A stretch of DNA of 6,066 bases from the NCBI GenBank assembly GCA_030746455.1, contig JASLMQ010000715.1, forward strand, positions 1-6,066, in the 5' to 3' direction. The stretch is from Candidatus Latescibacterota bacterium (GTDB lineage Bacteria; Latescibacterota; UBA2968; GCA-2709665). The position numbers were made by a program, and so were the translations under genes. Under the pieces are notes generated by a model. The model was not told the origin of the DNA. It did no database searches and saw only the letters and a program-made list of their open reading frames with translations. Positions 1 through 5,531 of the stretch are shown here, in pieces; position 1 is the first letter of the stretch, and the number at the start of each line of letters is the position of its first letter.

Positions 1-619
1 CCGAGGGATCCAGGAAGCCGAAGACGATGAGGGGATCGCACCGGAGAGAGACGGCGGAGGGATCGAGCGCCAGCGTGGCCTCCCGCAGGTCCAGAGCCTC
101 ATCCGTCCACCTGCCCTCCCGGAGCATTCTCCGGTAGCCCGCGTAGACGCGGCCCAGCTCCTGCAGCTTGCGCGAGCGCCGCCTCTGGCCGACCGCCTGC
201 AGGGCATCGGGCTCGACGCGTGCCTGCTGGAGCTCCTGGATAAGGGCCTCCGCGGCGACGACGAATCCGGGATAGTCGCGGATCCGTGCCAGGGCCTCCT
301 CGTCCCGGATCTCGTCATGGACCAGCCGGGAGACGCCCCAGAGCCGGAGCGCCCTTGGGATCGAGATCGGTCGCTCGGATCCACGCGCCTCGTCGGTGAG
401 CTCACGGACCAGCGTTCCCAGCGTGACAGCGATCCTGCCGAAGAAGCCGTGGGTCTCGGAGGCAAGCAGCCGCTCCTCCAGATGTCGAACGAGGGGAAGG
501 GAGGGGACGACAACGCGGACGGACGTGAGGGGATCACGCTCGATCTCACGCCCGATGCGCTTGAGCAACCAGGCCTCCGCGGAGGACCAGTCCGGCGCGA
601 TGAGGATCCGGTGGGACAT
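1..619 (-). CDS. AddB-like nuclease/helicase subunit, N-terminal part (runs off left edge)
   Basis: An open frame starts at ATG 619-617 and has no stop down to base 1, giving 206 visible residues (MSHRILIAPDWSSAEAWLLK at the N-terminus). The layout resembles the N-terminus of AddB and related PD-(D/E)XK nuclease-family proteins, which act with AddA in double-strand-break end resection. A first strand and helix (res 4-28) are followed by VRVVVPSLPLVRHLEERLL (res 34-52), then GFFGRIAVTLGTLVREL (res 58-74), a helical region with YAGYRRMLREGRWTDEALDL (res 159-178), and the strand LIVFGF (res 197-202). Family members usually exceed 800 residues, and the C-terminal nuclease domain would lie outside the window. 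No Walker A motif is present where B. subtilis AddB has one. No clear Shine-Dalgarno precedes the ATG. Homology is judged by motif order only; reading frame confident, name moderately so. Confidence 0.72.
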   Translation of the reverse strand, partial: MSHRILIAPDWSSAEAWLLKRIGREIERDPLTSVRVVVPSLPLVRHLEERLLASETHGFFGRIAVTLGTLVRELTDEARGSERPISIPRALRLWGVSRLVHDEIRDEEALARIRDYPGFVVAAEALIQELQQARVEPDALQAVGQRRRSRKLQELGRVYAGYRRMLREGRWTDEALDLREATLALDPSAVSLRCDPLIVFGFLDPS

Positions 620-655
620 GGGTGCAGGTTGCTTTGGTGAAGGAGAGTTGGTCTA

Positions 656-674
656 CTGCCGCCCTTCTAGGGCT
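656..674 (-). repeat. REP-like half unit (first hairpin only)
   Basis: Read on the minus strand this is AGCCCTAGAAGGGCGGCAG, a 5-bp stem (GCCCT/AGGGC) with an AGA loop. It matches the first 19 nt of the full units at 697-742 and 752-797. The closing C-G pair next to the loop in those units is T-A here, a compensatory change. The second hairpin of the unit is missing. It lies 22 nt beyond the tail of the unit at 697-742, in the same orientation. Confidence 0.6.
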
Positions 675-696
675 GGTGGGTCTTGGCCGACGTTGT

Positions 697-742
697 CCAG
701 GGGCTAACGCCCCTGGCTATTCTCTGACGCCCCTTCGGGGCT
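697..742 (-). repeat. REP-like double-hairpin unit A
   Basis: On the minus strand this 46-nt unit has hairpin 1 (GCCCC-GAA-GGGGC, 5 bp), a linker containing AATAG, and hairpin 2 (CCAGGGGC-GTTA-GCCCCTGG, 8-bp perfect stem). It is 37/46 identical, without gaps, to unit B on the opposite strand. Two of the nine differences form a compensated stem pair in hairpin 2, and two more do so in hairpin 1. This is the form of REP/BIME elements mobilised by RAYT-type transposases in other bacteria; that role here is inference. The unit sits between the aminotransferase and AddB-like genes, so it may also affect mRNA stability or read-through. Confidence 0.75.
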
Positions 743-751
743 GGGTGCAGG

Positions 752-797
752 AGCCGCGGAGCGGCGACAGTCAATAGCCTGGGGCGTGAGCCCCAGG
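752..797 (+). repeat. REP-like double-hairpin unit B
   Basis: This 46-nt unit has hairpin 1 (GCCGC-GGA-GCGGC) and hairpin 2 (CCTGGGGC-GTGA-GCCCCAGG). Hairpin 2 can be extended to a 12-bp perfect stem at 774-801, capped by a GNRA-type loop GTGA. It faces unit A head to head across nine bases (743-751). Relative to unit A the third stem-4 pair of hairpin 1 changes C-G to G-C and the third pair of hairpin 2 changes A-T to T-A, so both stems are preserved. Confidence 0.77.
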
Positions 798-823
798 CTA
801 TACGGAGGTCCAAACATACATCA

Positions 824-842
824 AGCCCCGGAGGGGCGACAG
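824..842 (+). repeat. REP-like half unit (first hairpin only)
   Basis: AGCCCCGGAGGGGCGACAG repeats the first 19 nt of units A and B (stem GCCCC/GGGGC, loop GGA) and then diverges. It follows unit B at a 26-nt distance, mirroring the half unit at 656-674 on the other side. It ends 20 bases before the stop codon of the aminotransferase gene, so it would form a hairpin soon after that gene's end. Confidence 0.68.
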
Positions 843-861
843 GACTCGCGGCTCGTCGCTG

Positions 862-2016
862 TCAGGCCTGTTTGGGCAGTTCTTCTCTCAGGGCATCCAC
901 GACGCAATCGACCTCTCCGCGCGTGTTGAAGAACGCCACCGAGAACCGGATGCCGCCCGCGGGGCTTGTCGCAACGATCTTGTGCTTCTCCCAGAGCCGC
1001 TGGAGCAGGGAGGACGGATTCACGCCCTCGAAGGCCACGTTCTGCGCCCCCGCCGAGAATCCATCGGGGGTCTGTACACGGGCTTCCGGGATCTCTTCGA
1101 GGCGGCCGAGGAAGTAGGCCACGGTGTCTCGCATCCGCGCCTCGATTGCATCCAGCCCGATGGCATCGATGTAGTTCAGCGTCCGGGCGTATCCGATCCG
1201 CAGCGGCAGGTTCCTCGCTCCGAACTCGAACTTGCGGGCCGCGTCTGGACCGGTCACGGTGCCGGCATTCAGGTCGACGTCCACACCCGCCTTCGCGCCC
1301 GAGCGCCGCACCGCGATCCTGGGAAGGGCATCCCTGCTCACGTACAGCGCGCCGATGCCGTAGGGCCCCATGCACCACTTGTAGCTCGTCACCGAGTAGA
1401 AGTCGCAGCCCATCTCCCGCAGGTCGGTCGGGAACTGCCCTGCGGACTGCGCCCCGTCGAACCCCACCAGGGCCCCCACCTCGTGGCCAGCCTGCACGAT
1501 CTCATCGGCCGGGACGCGGATCCCCAGGGCACTGGTCACGTGGCTCAGGCAGATCGCCCGGGTCCTATCGGTCAGCATGCCTCGCAGCCGGTGGACCATC
1601 CCCTCCGGCTCGGGCGTGAGCGACAGTTCCTTCACCGCCAGGCCCTGCTGCTGGGCCCGCAATGCCCAGGGCAGGAACCCGGAAGGATGCTCATGGTCGG
1701 ATATGATGATATCATCGCCCGGCTCCCACTCGATCCCCTCGGAGATGATGTTGAGGCCCTCTGAGACGCTGTGGGTGAAGGTGATCTCATCCGGCGTGAC
1801 GCCGAAGAAGGAGGCCGCGGTTGCCCGGGCCTCCTCCGAGCGTTCGGCGAGCATTCCCTGGATGTCGGGGCGCCATCGTCCCTGTGCCTCCTGCAGGCGG
1901 ATAAGGTCCACCACCTCGTCGGCGACCACAGACGGGATCGGCGTGATGCCGCCCGAATTAAAGAACACCGTCTCCTTCAGCGCGGGGATACCCGCGCGTA
2001 GTGTCGCTACGTCCAT
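862..2016 (-). CDS. Class V aminotransferase (PLP-dependent, fold type I)
   Basis: A 384-residue protein of normal length for the class V aminotransferase family, which includes cysteine desulfurases and isopenicillin-N epimerase-like enzymes. Visible family marks: N-terminal VFFNSGGITPIP (res 17-28); the THSVSEGLN phosphate-binding segment (res 81-89); SDHEHPS with His110 stacking on the cofactor (res 106-112); LSHVTSALG (res 157-165); FDGAQSAG with Asp187 for the pyridine nitrogen; TSYKW with Lys213 as the probable Schiff-base lysine; and RFSVAFFNTRGEVD near the C-terminus. I see no catalytic-cysteine loop of the NifS or SufS kind, so cysteine desulfurase activity is unlikely and the substrate is unknown. 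The start ATG (2016-2014) is fixed by AGGAGGGA at 2028-2021, six bases upstream. In-frame sequence farther upstream is not family-like. Its first 10 bases overlap the end of a broken nitrogenase-like gene. Confidence 0.93.
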   Translation of the reverse strand: MDVATLRAGIPALKETVFFNSGGITPIPSVVADEVVDLIRLQEAQGRWRPDIQGMLAERSEEARATAASFFGVTPDEITFTHSVSEGLNIISEGIEWEPGDDIIISDHEHPSGFLPWALRAQQQGLAVKELSLTPEPEGMVHRLRGMLTDRTRAICLSHVTSALGIRVPADEIVQAGHEVGALVGFDGAQSAGQFPTDLREMGCDFYSVTSYKWCMGPYGIGALYVSRDALPRIAVRRSGAKAGVDVDLNAGTVTGPDAARKFEFGARNLPLRIGYARTLNYIDAIGLDAIEARMRDTVAYFLGRLEEIPEARVQTPDGFSAGAQNVAFEGVNPSSLLQRLWEKHKIVATSPAGGIRFSVAFFNTRGEVDCVVDALREELPKQA

Positions 2017-2359
2017 GCAGTCCCTCCTACATCCCGATTCTGTACCGCCCCCAGCAGCTTCCCTTCGCCGCCGTAGACCACGTCCGCCTCGTCCTGCGCG
2101 GTGCACGAAGTCGGCTCCAGCGGCACCCCCCGGTACTCGCAGCCGCGCATCTTGTAGTTGCTGCCGACCGAGTACGTGCAGCCCTTGGGCCCGTGGATCA
2201 CGGGGGCGACATGCCGGATGCCGTTGATCACTGGAACGCCGTCCAGAACTTGCACGGCGGGGCGTGCGATGCCTGGAGCTTGGGCACCATCTCGCCGCTC
2301 TCGACCTTCGCCAGGAGCTGGCTGAGGCTGCCGCGAAAGGCAATGCGGTCGTTGTCCAT
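2007..2359 (-). pseudogene. Nitrogenase component-1-like gene remnant (frameshifted and truncated)
   Basis: Two overlapping frames together read as the N-terminus of a nitrogenase MoFe-like (NifD/NifK/NifE/NifN superfamily) subunit. Frame 1 (ATG 2359 to TGA 2228) ends APPCKFWTAFQ. The next frame, open to a TAG at 2009-2007, reads INGIRHVAPVIHGPKGC, then TSCTAQDEADVVYGGEGKLL. One missing base near 2230 explains the break. With the frame restored the product is 117 residues and Cys36 and Cys61 are 25 apart, like the cluster-ligand pairs of NifK (Cys70/Cys95) and close to NifD (Cys62/Cys88). The TxxxExDVVYGGExKL motif follows at res 87-102. Real family members have over 400 residues. Here homology stops just after GGEGKLLGAV, so the third ligand cysteine and the rest of the protein are gone. 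The last bases overlap the aminotransferase start. No slippery heptamer is seen at the shift. Specific subfamily cannot be told. Confidence 0.72.
2021..2028 (-). promoter_or_regulatory. Ribosome binding site of the aminotransferase
   Basis: AGGAGGGA on the minus strand, close to a consensus Shine-Dalgarno. It stands about six bases before ATG 2016-2014 and decides that start. It lies inside the out-of-family tail of the nitrogenase-like remnant. Confidence 0.85.
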
Positions 2360-2368
2360 AGATCTATG
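2357..2368. promoter_or_regulatory. 12-bp palindrome over the start of the nitrogenase-like remnant
   Basis: CATAGATCTATG is a perfect palindrome that includes the ATG (2359-2357) of the remnant. Its core ATAGATCTAT differs by one base from the core of the palindrome before the metallohydrolase gene (5229-5238). It could be an operator for a dimeric regulator or a chance palindrome. Confidence 0.3.
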
Positions 2369-2397
2369 CCTTGTACACATTGAGAATCCGCCACCGT

Positions 2398-2421
2398 AGC
2401 GAGGGGATAAATCCCCTCGCT
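2398..2421. repeat. Hairpin H1 of the 2398-2555 array
   Basis: A 24-nt inverted repeat with arms AGCGAGGGGAT and ATCCCCTCGCT around AA (11 bp). The same module recurs at 2491-2514, with two stem pairs changed in a compensatory way (A-T to C-G and G-C to A-T) and otherwise only the two loop bases differing. Confidence 0.8.
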
Positions 2422-2433
2422 CGAGAGGCAGGA

Positions 2434-2452
2434 AGCCCCGCGGGGCGGGGCT
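2434..2452. repeat. Hairpin H2 of the 2398-2555 array
   Basis: Arms AGCCCCGC and GCGGGGCT form a perfect 8-bp stem with a GGG loop. The AGCCCC...GGGGCT arms resemble the first hairpin of the REP-like units at 656-842, though the flanks differ. A weaker 5-bp hairpin (AGCCC/GGGCT, 2460-2478) follows. Confidence 0.7.
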
Positions 2453-2488
2453 AACAACCAGCCCAACGAGGGAGGGCTTCTCGATTCT

Positions 2489-2516
2489 GCAGCGCGGAGA
2501 TTCATCTCCGCGCTGC
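2489..2516. repeat. Hairpin H3 of the 2398-2555 array
   Basis: Arms GCAGCGCGGAGAT and ATCTCCGCGCTGC around TC form a 13-bp perfect stem. The inner 24 nt (2491-2514) are a second copy of H1, with compensated stem changes. Confidence 0.8.
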
Positions 2517-2517
2517 G

Positions 2518-2555
2518 TGGGGGATTCCCTCGCCCGCGTTGGTACAGATCCCCCA
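2518..2555. repeat. Hairpin H4 of the 2398-2555 array
   Basis: TGGGGGAT (2518-2525) and ATCCCCCA (2548-2555) can pair as an 8-bp stem enclosing 22 nt. It is directly adjacent to H3, separated by one base, so almost all of 2398-2555 can fold on either strand. Confidence 0.6.
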
Positions 2556-2730
2556 GCGGCGTGCGTGGCACCCCAGCCCGGCCTCATCACAGGACAGATG
2601 CGCGGGGCAGCAGGCGTTGCGGATTGGCGCCGTAAGTACCCGGAGCACCTTCGTACCGGTCTGCCACTGGGCCAAATCGCGCGAATTTCCTACCCCCACC
2701 CCTGTCCGTTCAACACACCCCGTCGACCGC
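2556..2730. other. Intergenic stretch with no supported gene
   Basis: Between the hairpin array and the stop codon of the metallohydrolase gene I see no convincing gene, tRNA or T-run terminator. On the minus strand, 2631-2594 has a patch loosely like the core of a cobalamin riboswitch (AATCC, then CCCCGC, then CTGT). The other conserved parts are not visible, so it is not called. Short open frames here have no family-like sequence. Confidence 0.5.
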
Positions 2731-5211
2731 CTACGCCCCTCTCTCCGACCGCTTCTGGAGGTGTGCCTCGACTTCCCGGTAGATCCTGATCATCCGCTCC
2801 TGCTCGCGGTCGTCGAAGCGGGTGGAGATCGTCTCCAGGTACTCGATGCCGCCGCGCGTCAGGTTGAGCATGTGCTCCAACGCGGGGCCGTCGTAGGGCA
2901 TGGCGCCGCCGCAGTCCAGGTACACCGGCGAGGTGTGCGCGGCCATGTACTGCGTGGGCGTGTTGCCGGCGCCGTTGCACCGCGCCGCGATCCATCCGGG
3001 ACCGGTGATGGGGACCCTGGCCGATAGCCTCACTTTGGTCGCGCCCCGCTTCGCTTCCTCGCGCGCCACCACCTGTCCGTTCACCACGATCTCAATGCTC
3101 CCCACCATCCACGCGCTCTCCGCGACCGCCTTCACCTGGATACGCCCACCCGTTGCCGGTAGCTTCAGGGTCTCGCCGATGTGCATCCCTTCGACCTGCA
3201 TGTCGAGCAGGGGTCCATTGGTCGAGATCGTGCGCCCCGCGCGCACGGCCTTCGCCCAGTTCTCGAAGGTGAAAGGCCGGTTGGGGTTCAGCTTTGCGTA
3301 GGTCCTCAGACTGCCCAGCGCGCAGTAGGCGCCCATCTTGTCGGTTCCGCCCGCCACGGCCACGCGGTAGCCGTTGTTCAGGTAGCGGTACCATTCCTGA
3401 AGCGGGAATCCGCCGTTCCGGTTCTGCCGAATCTCCAGGGCGTCCACCACTCCCTTGACCGCCAGGACCGGGTCCTCGGTGAACCCGCAGTACGGGAAGT
3501 GCGGCCGGATGACCACGCCGTCCTTCGCGCTGCATTCCTCGGCCCATTCGGTGAGCGCCCGGTAGTCCGGATCGCCCACCCACGCCTCTCCCACGCCCCC
3601 GCAGCACATCGGGAAAACCGGCAGTCCCTTGGTGCCGCACATCGAGATGTGGCCCAGCATGTGGTTCCGGTTCTCGGTGCCCACCCACACGATCGTGTCG
3701 TCCTCGGCCACGCCCAGGCGCCCCGAAATGTCGCCCACGTTGGTGAACAGCCGACCCCACTGGCTGGCCAGCAGGTTCACCACGTTCACGCCCTCGCCCT
3801 GCGCCTCGAGCCACGCCGTCTGCGGGCTCAGGAAGTGCACGTGCGTGTCCGCCGTCACCCAACCCTCGCTTCGCAGGTCCTTCCACCGGTCGATCTTGAG
3901 CGTGAGCTTGCGCTGCCCCGGCTTCACCGTCACCTTGCACCGCGTCGGTCGATATTCGAACCCCTTGGTCATCTCCACGTAGAGCGGACCCGTGGGCATG
4001 TCCGTGGTGAAGTGACCCGGCACGTAGGCGTAGCTCCGGCCAGAGACCTTCAGGTCCGCGCCGTAGTCCTCGAACCAGTTGGCGTTCACCTGCTCGTGGT
4101 GTCCGTACGGCGCAATGTACTCCCCGCGTGCCCCCGACATATGGAGGCGCACCGGCGTGGGCTGGCCGGTGGACCCGTCGATGATCTCCACCTCCATCCA
4201 CTGCTTGCGCCCCCCCAGGCGCTCGAGCGTCACGCCCCCGCGTACGGACTTGCCGGTGCGGTAGGCCTCGCCCAGGGAGAACTCGACGGGCTCTTTCCTC
4301 CGCTTCAGTTGCGCGGAAACCGTGGCGTCGACGGCGCCGTAGATCGAGTAGATCGCCTCGCCGTCCACCACCGGCTCAGCCTTGCTATCCGCACCCGCGT
4401 AGCCCGCCTTGATCCACGCCGCGTTGCGCGGCCCGATGGTCCGGTCGGTCCGGGCAACGGCCCCCATGTCCACCTCGAGCGTCTCGACCTCAGCCGTGCC
4501 GCCGCTTTTCGTCTTCACGCGGTACATCCGCCGCATCAGGTGGCGCAGGGGATGGTCGGTTCCGCTGTAGCACGTCACCCCGGCTACGATCAGCGGCGAC
4601 CTAGCCTGCCCCCGGATCACGAGCGCCTGAATCTCGCGCGACGGGTGGGGGTTCTTCAGCGCGTAGATCAGTGGCTCACCCCTTCCGCCGGAAACGCCGG
4701 TCTGCTGCCGACCCCAGTGGATGCCCTGGGGCGGGGCCTCGGGATCGTCCGTCGTGGGCATCGTGAACGGCATGGACATCTGCGCCGGCCCCGGGCTCTC
4801 GGGAACCTCGACATCCAGCCGAGCACGCACGGGCGACCGGTGAGGCTTGCCCTTGGCGTAGACGAGCTCGTACTCGCCCACCTGCTGGGCTTCCATGTAC
4901 ACCGTCTGGTCGCTCGGCGACTTCGCGAACGTGTGCAGGAGGCACAGGTAGTTGGCCGTGGCGCCGACGGGTATCGTGACTTCGTCTCCAGCGTTGAGCA
5001 CGATCACGCGCGCCTTCGAACGCGGGGAGGCCATCTCGAACGAGATGCCCCACGAGATCTGGTCGCCCTTGGGGAATCGCCTTACCCAGGTGGCAAGCTC
5101 GCGCAGGAACCGCCCGCGGATTGCCCCACGCGGGAAATTCAGGGCTCCCTTGATGTCCACGGGCACGGTCACGGGCTTGGCCTTCGTCCTTCGCTTCCGG
5201 GACTTCGCCAT
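2731..5211 (-). CDS. CehA/McbA-family PHP-type metallohydrolase
   Basis: An 826-residue protein with no signal peptide; the N-terminus is basic (MAKSRKRRTKAK), so it is probably cytoplasmic. Res ~15-150 form a beta-rich domain with a GDQISWGISFEM motif often seen ahead of this family. Res ~150-440 are further beta-rich segments. The PHP/CehA hydrolase domain runs from ~450 to ~690: GWVTADTHVHF with His457 and His459, GTENRN with Glu513, LGHISM with His521, RPHFPY with His571, AGGTDKMG with Asp624, and AGRTISTNGP (Asn665). These are probable metal ligands or active-site residues. At the last site many PHP proteins have D-x-H, whereas this one has D624-K-M626. A beta-sandwich (~690-770, containing AHTSPVY) and a helical tail follow. 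Known members hydrolyse carbamate or amide/ester bonds (CehA acts on carbaryl), but most, including this branch, have unknown substrates. Start ATG 5211-5209 is set by AAAGGAGG six bases upstream. Transcribed alone as far as visible. Confidence 0.88.
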   Translation of the reverse strand: MAKSRKRRTKAKPVTVPVDIKGALNFPRGAIRGRFLRELATWVRRFPKGDQISWGISFEMASPRSKARVIVLNAGDEVTIPVGATANYLCLLHTFAKSPSDQTVYMEAQQVGEYELVYAKGKPHRSPVRARLDVEVPESPGPAQMSMPFTMPTTDDPEAPPQGIHWGRQQTGVSGGRGEPLIYALKNPHPSREIQALVIRGQARSPLIVAGVTCYSGTDHPLRHLMRRMYRVKTKSGGTAEVETLEVDMGAVARTDRTIGPRNAAWIKAGYAGADSKAEPVVDGEAIYSIYGAVDATVSAQLKRRKEPVEFSLGEAYRTGKSVRGGVTLERLGGRKQWMEVEIIDGSTGQPTPVRLHMSGARGEYIAPYGHHEQVNANWFEDYGADLKVSGRSYAYVPGHFTTDMPTGPLYVEMTKGFEYRPTRCKVTVKPGQRKLTLKIDRWKDLRSEGWVTADTHVHFLSPQTAWLEAQGEGVNVVNLLASQWGRLFTNVGDISGRLGVAEDDTIVWVGTENRNHMLGHISMCGTKGLPVFPMCCGGVGEAWVGDPDYRALTEWAEECSAKDGVVIRPHFPYCGFTEDPVLAVKGVVDALEIRQNRNGGFPLQEWYRYLNNGYRVAVAGGTDKMGAYCALGSLRTYAKLNPNRPFTFENWAKAVRAGRTISTNGPLLDMQVEGMHIGETLKLPATGGRIQVKAVAESAWMVGSIEIVVNGQVVAREEAKRGATKVRLSARVPITGPGWIAARCNGAGNTPTQYMAAHTSPVYLDCGGAMPYDGPALEHMLNLTRGGIEYLETISTRFDDREQERMIRIYREVEAHLQKRSERGA

Positions 5212-5217
5212 CGTGTG

Positions 5218-5225
5218 CCTCCTTT
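5218..5225 (-). promoter_or_regulatory. Ribosome binding site of the metallohydrolase
   Basis: AAAGGAGG on the minus strand is a near-perfect Shine-Dalgarno, six bases before ATG 5211-5209. It selects this start over in-frame ATGs farther upstream, which lack such a site. Confidence 0.85.
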
Positions 5226-5242
5226 GCGATAGGTCTATCGCA
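5225..5242. promoter_or_regulatory. Operator-like palindrome touching the metallohydrolase RBS
   Basis: TGCGATAG-GT-CTATCGCA is a perfect 8-bp inverted repeat with a 2-bp centre. One end overlaps the first base of the Shine-Dalgarno. A bound repressor would block transcription or translation here; as RNA the 2-nt loop is too tight for the full stem, so a DNA operator is the more natural reading. Its core ATAGGTCTAT is nearly the same as that at 2358-2367. No -10/-35 pair could be assigned with confidence in 5243-5330. Confidence 0.45.
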
Positions 5243-5336
5243 GATCGGGATTGCATAACAGGACTATGGGTCTGGGGTGTGTGCTGCTCTGCAAGGTACG
5301 AAGGATTCGGGTCCAAAGCCAACCCTAACGCCGCCA

Positions 5337-5364
5337 TCACCCCCTCTCCCGCTGGCGGGAGAGG
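5337..5364 (+). repeat. CCTCTCC hairpin repeat, plus orientation
   Basis: TCACCCCCT leads into a 9-bp perfect hairpin, arms CCTCTCCCG (5343-5351) and CGGGAGAGG (5356-5364) around CTGG. The same lead word and a related hairpin occur in the opposite orientation at 5473-5433. No T-run follows on either strand, so it is not a typical intrinsic terminator. Confidence 0.6.
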
Positions 5365-5432
5365 AAATCACAGGCTGTCACAATCGCCAGGTCGATCTGC
5401 TGGTTCTCACCTTGCCCCACCAGTTGCTGCTT

Positions 5433-5473
5433 CCCCCTCTCCGGCGCGGAGAGGGGGACACGAGGGGGTGAGG
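5433..5473 (-). repeat. CCTCTCC hairpin repeat, minus orientation
   Basis: On the minus strand CCTCACCCCCT leads to an 11-bp perfect stem, arms CCCCCTCTCCG and CGGAGAGGGGG around CGC (5433-5457). With the copy at 5337-5364 it forms a convergent pair about 70 bases apart. It lies about 60-100 bases after the stop of the upstream gene and could weakly insulate it from the metallohydrolase gene. Confidence 0.6.
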
Positions 5474-5531
5474 TCCGGCCCGCTGAACACCTTCAAACAG
5501 GCCGCCGTATGCCATCTGGCGTGTCCGCCTC

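Noticed and set aside
656..842. CRISPR array
   Set aside because: Units occur in both orientations, are unequal in length, and spacers are few and related to each other; no cas genes are present.
982..1764. Open frame on the plus strand opposite the aminotransferase
   Set aside because: A shadow of the PLP enzyme on the other strand; low-complexity composition and no family-like motif.
2017..2571. N-terminal extension of the aminotransferase frame to 2571
   Set aside because: The extension runs through hairpin repeats and the nitrogenase-like remnant in the wrong frame, while the RBS-supported ATG at 2016 gives the normal family length.
2594..2631. Cobalamin-riboswitch-like patch on the minus strand (AATCC...CCCCGC...CTGT)
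   Set aside because: Only part of the core is similar; the GGGAA segment and the B12 box (AGCCAGGAGACC-like) are not seen, and the downstream gene is a remnant. A covariance-model scan for the cobalamin riboswitch over 2480-2700 would settle it.
2615..2690. Possible tRNA on the minus strand (CAGTGGCAGA looks like a D-loop)
   Set aside because: The D, anticodon and T stems do not pair in the required positions.
3181..5232. Long open frame on the plus strand opposite the metallohydrolase gene
   Set aside because: It is an antisense shadow typical of GC-rich genes. Its sequence is rich in Arg, His and Val, has no recognisable motif, and the minus-strand frame has clear family motifs and a strong RBS.
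5338..5457. Intrinsic terminator for the gene ending at 5532
   Set aside because: The hairpins are strong but no T-run follows on the minus strand, and the repeat structure explains them better.
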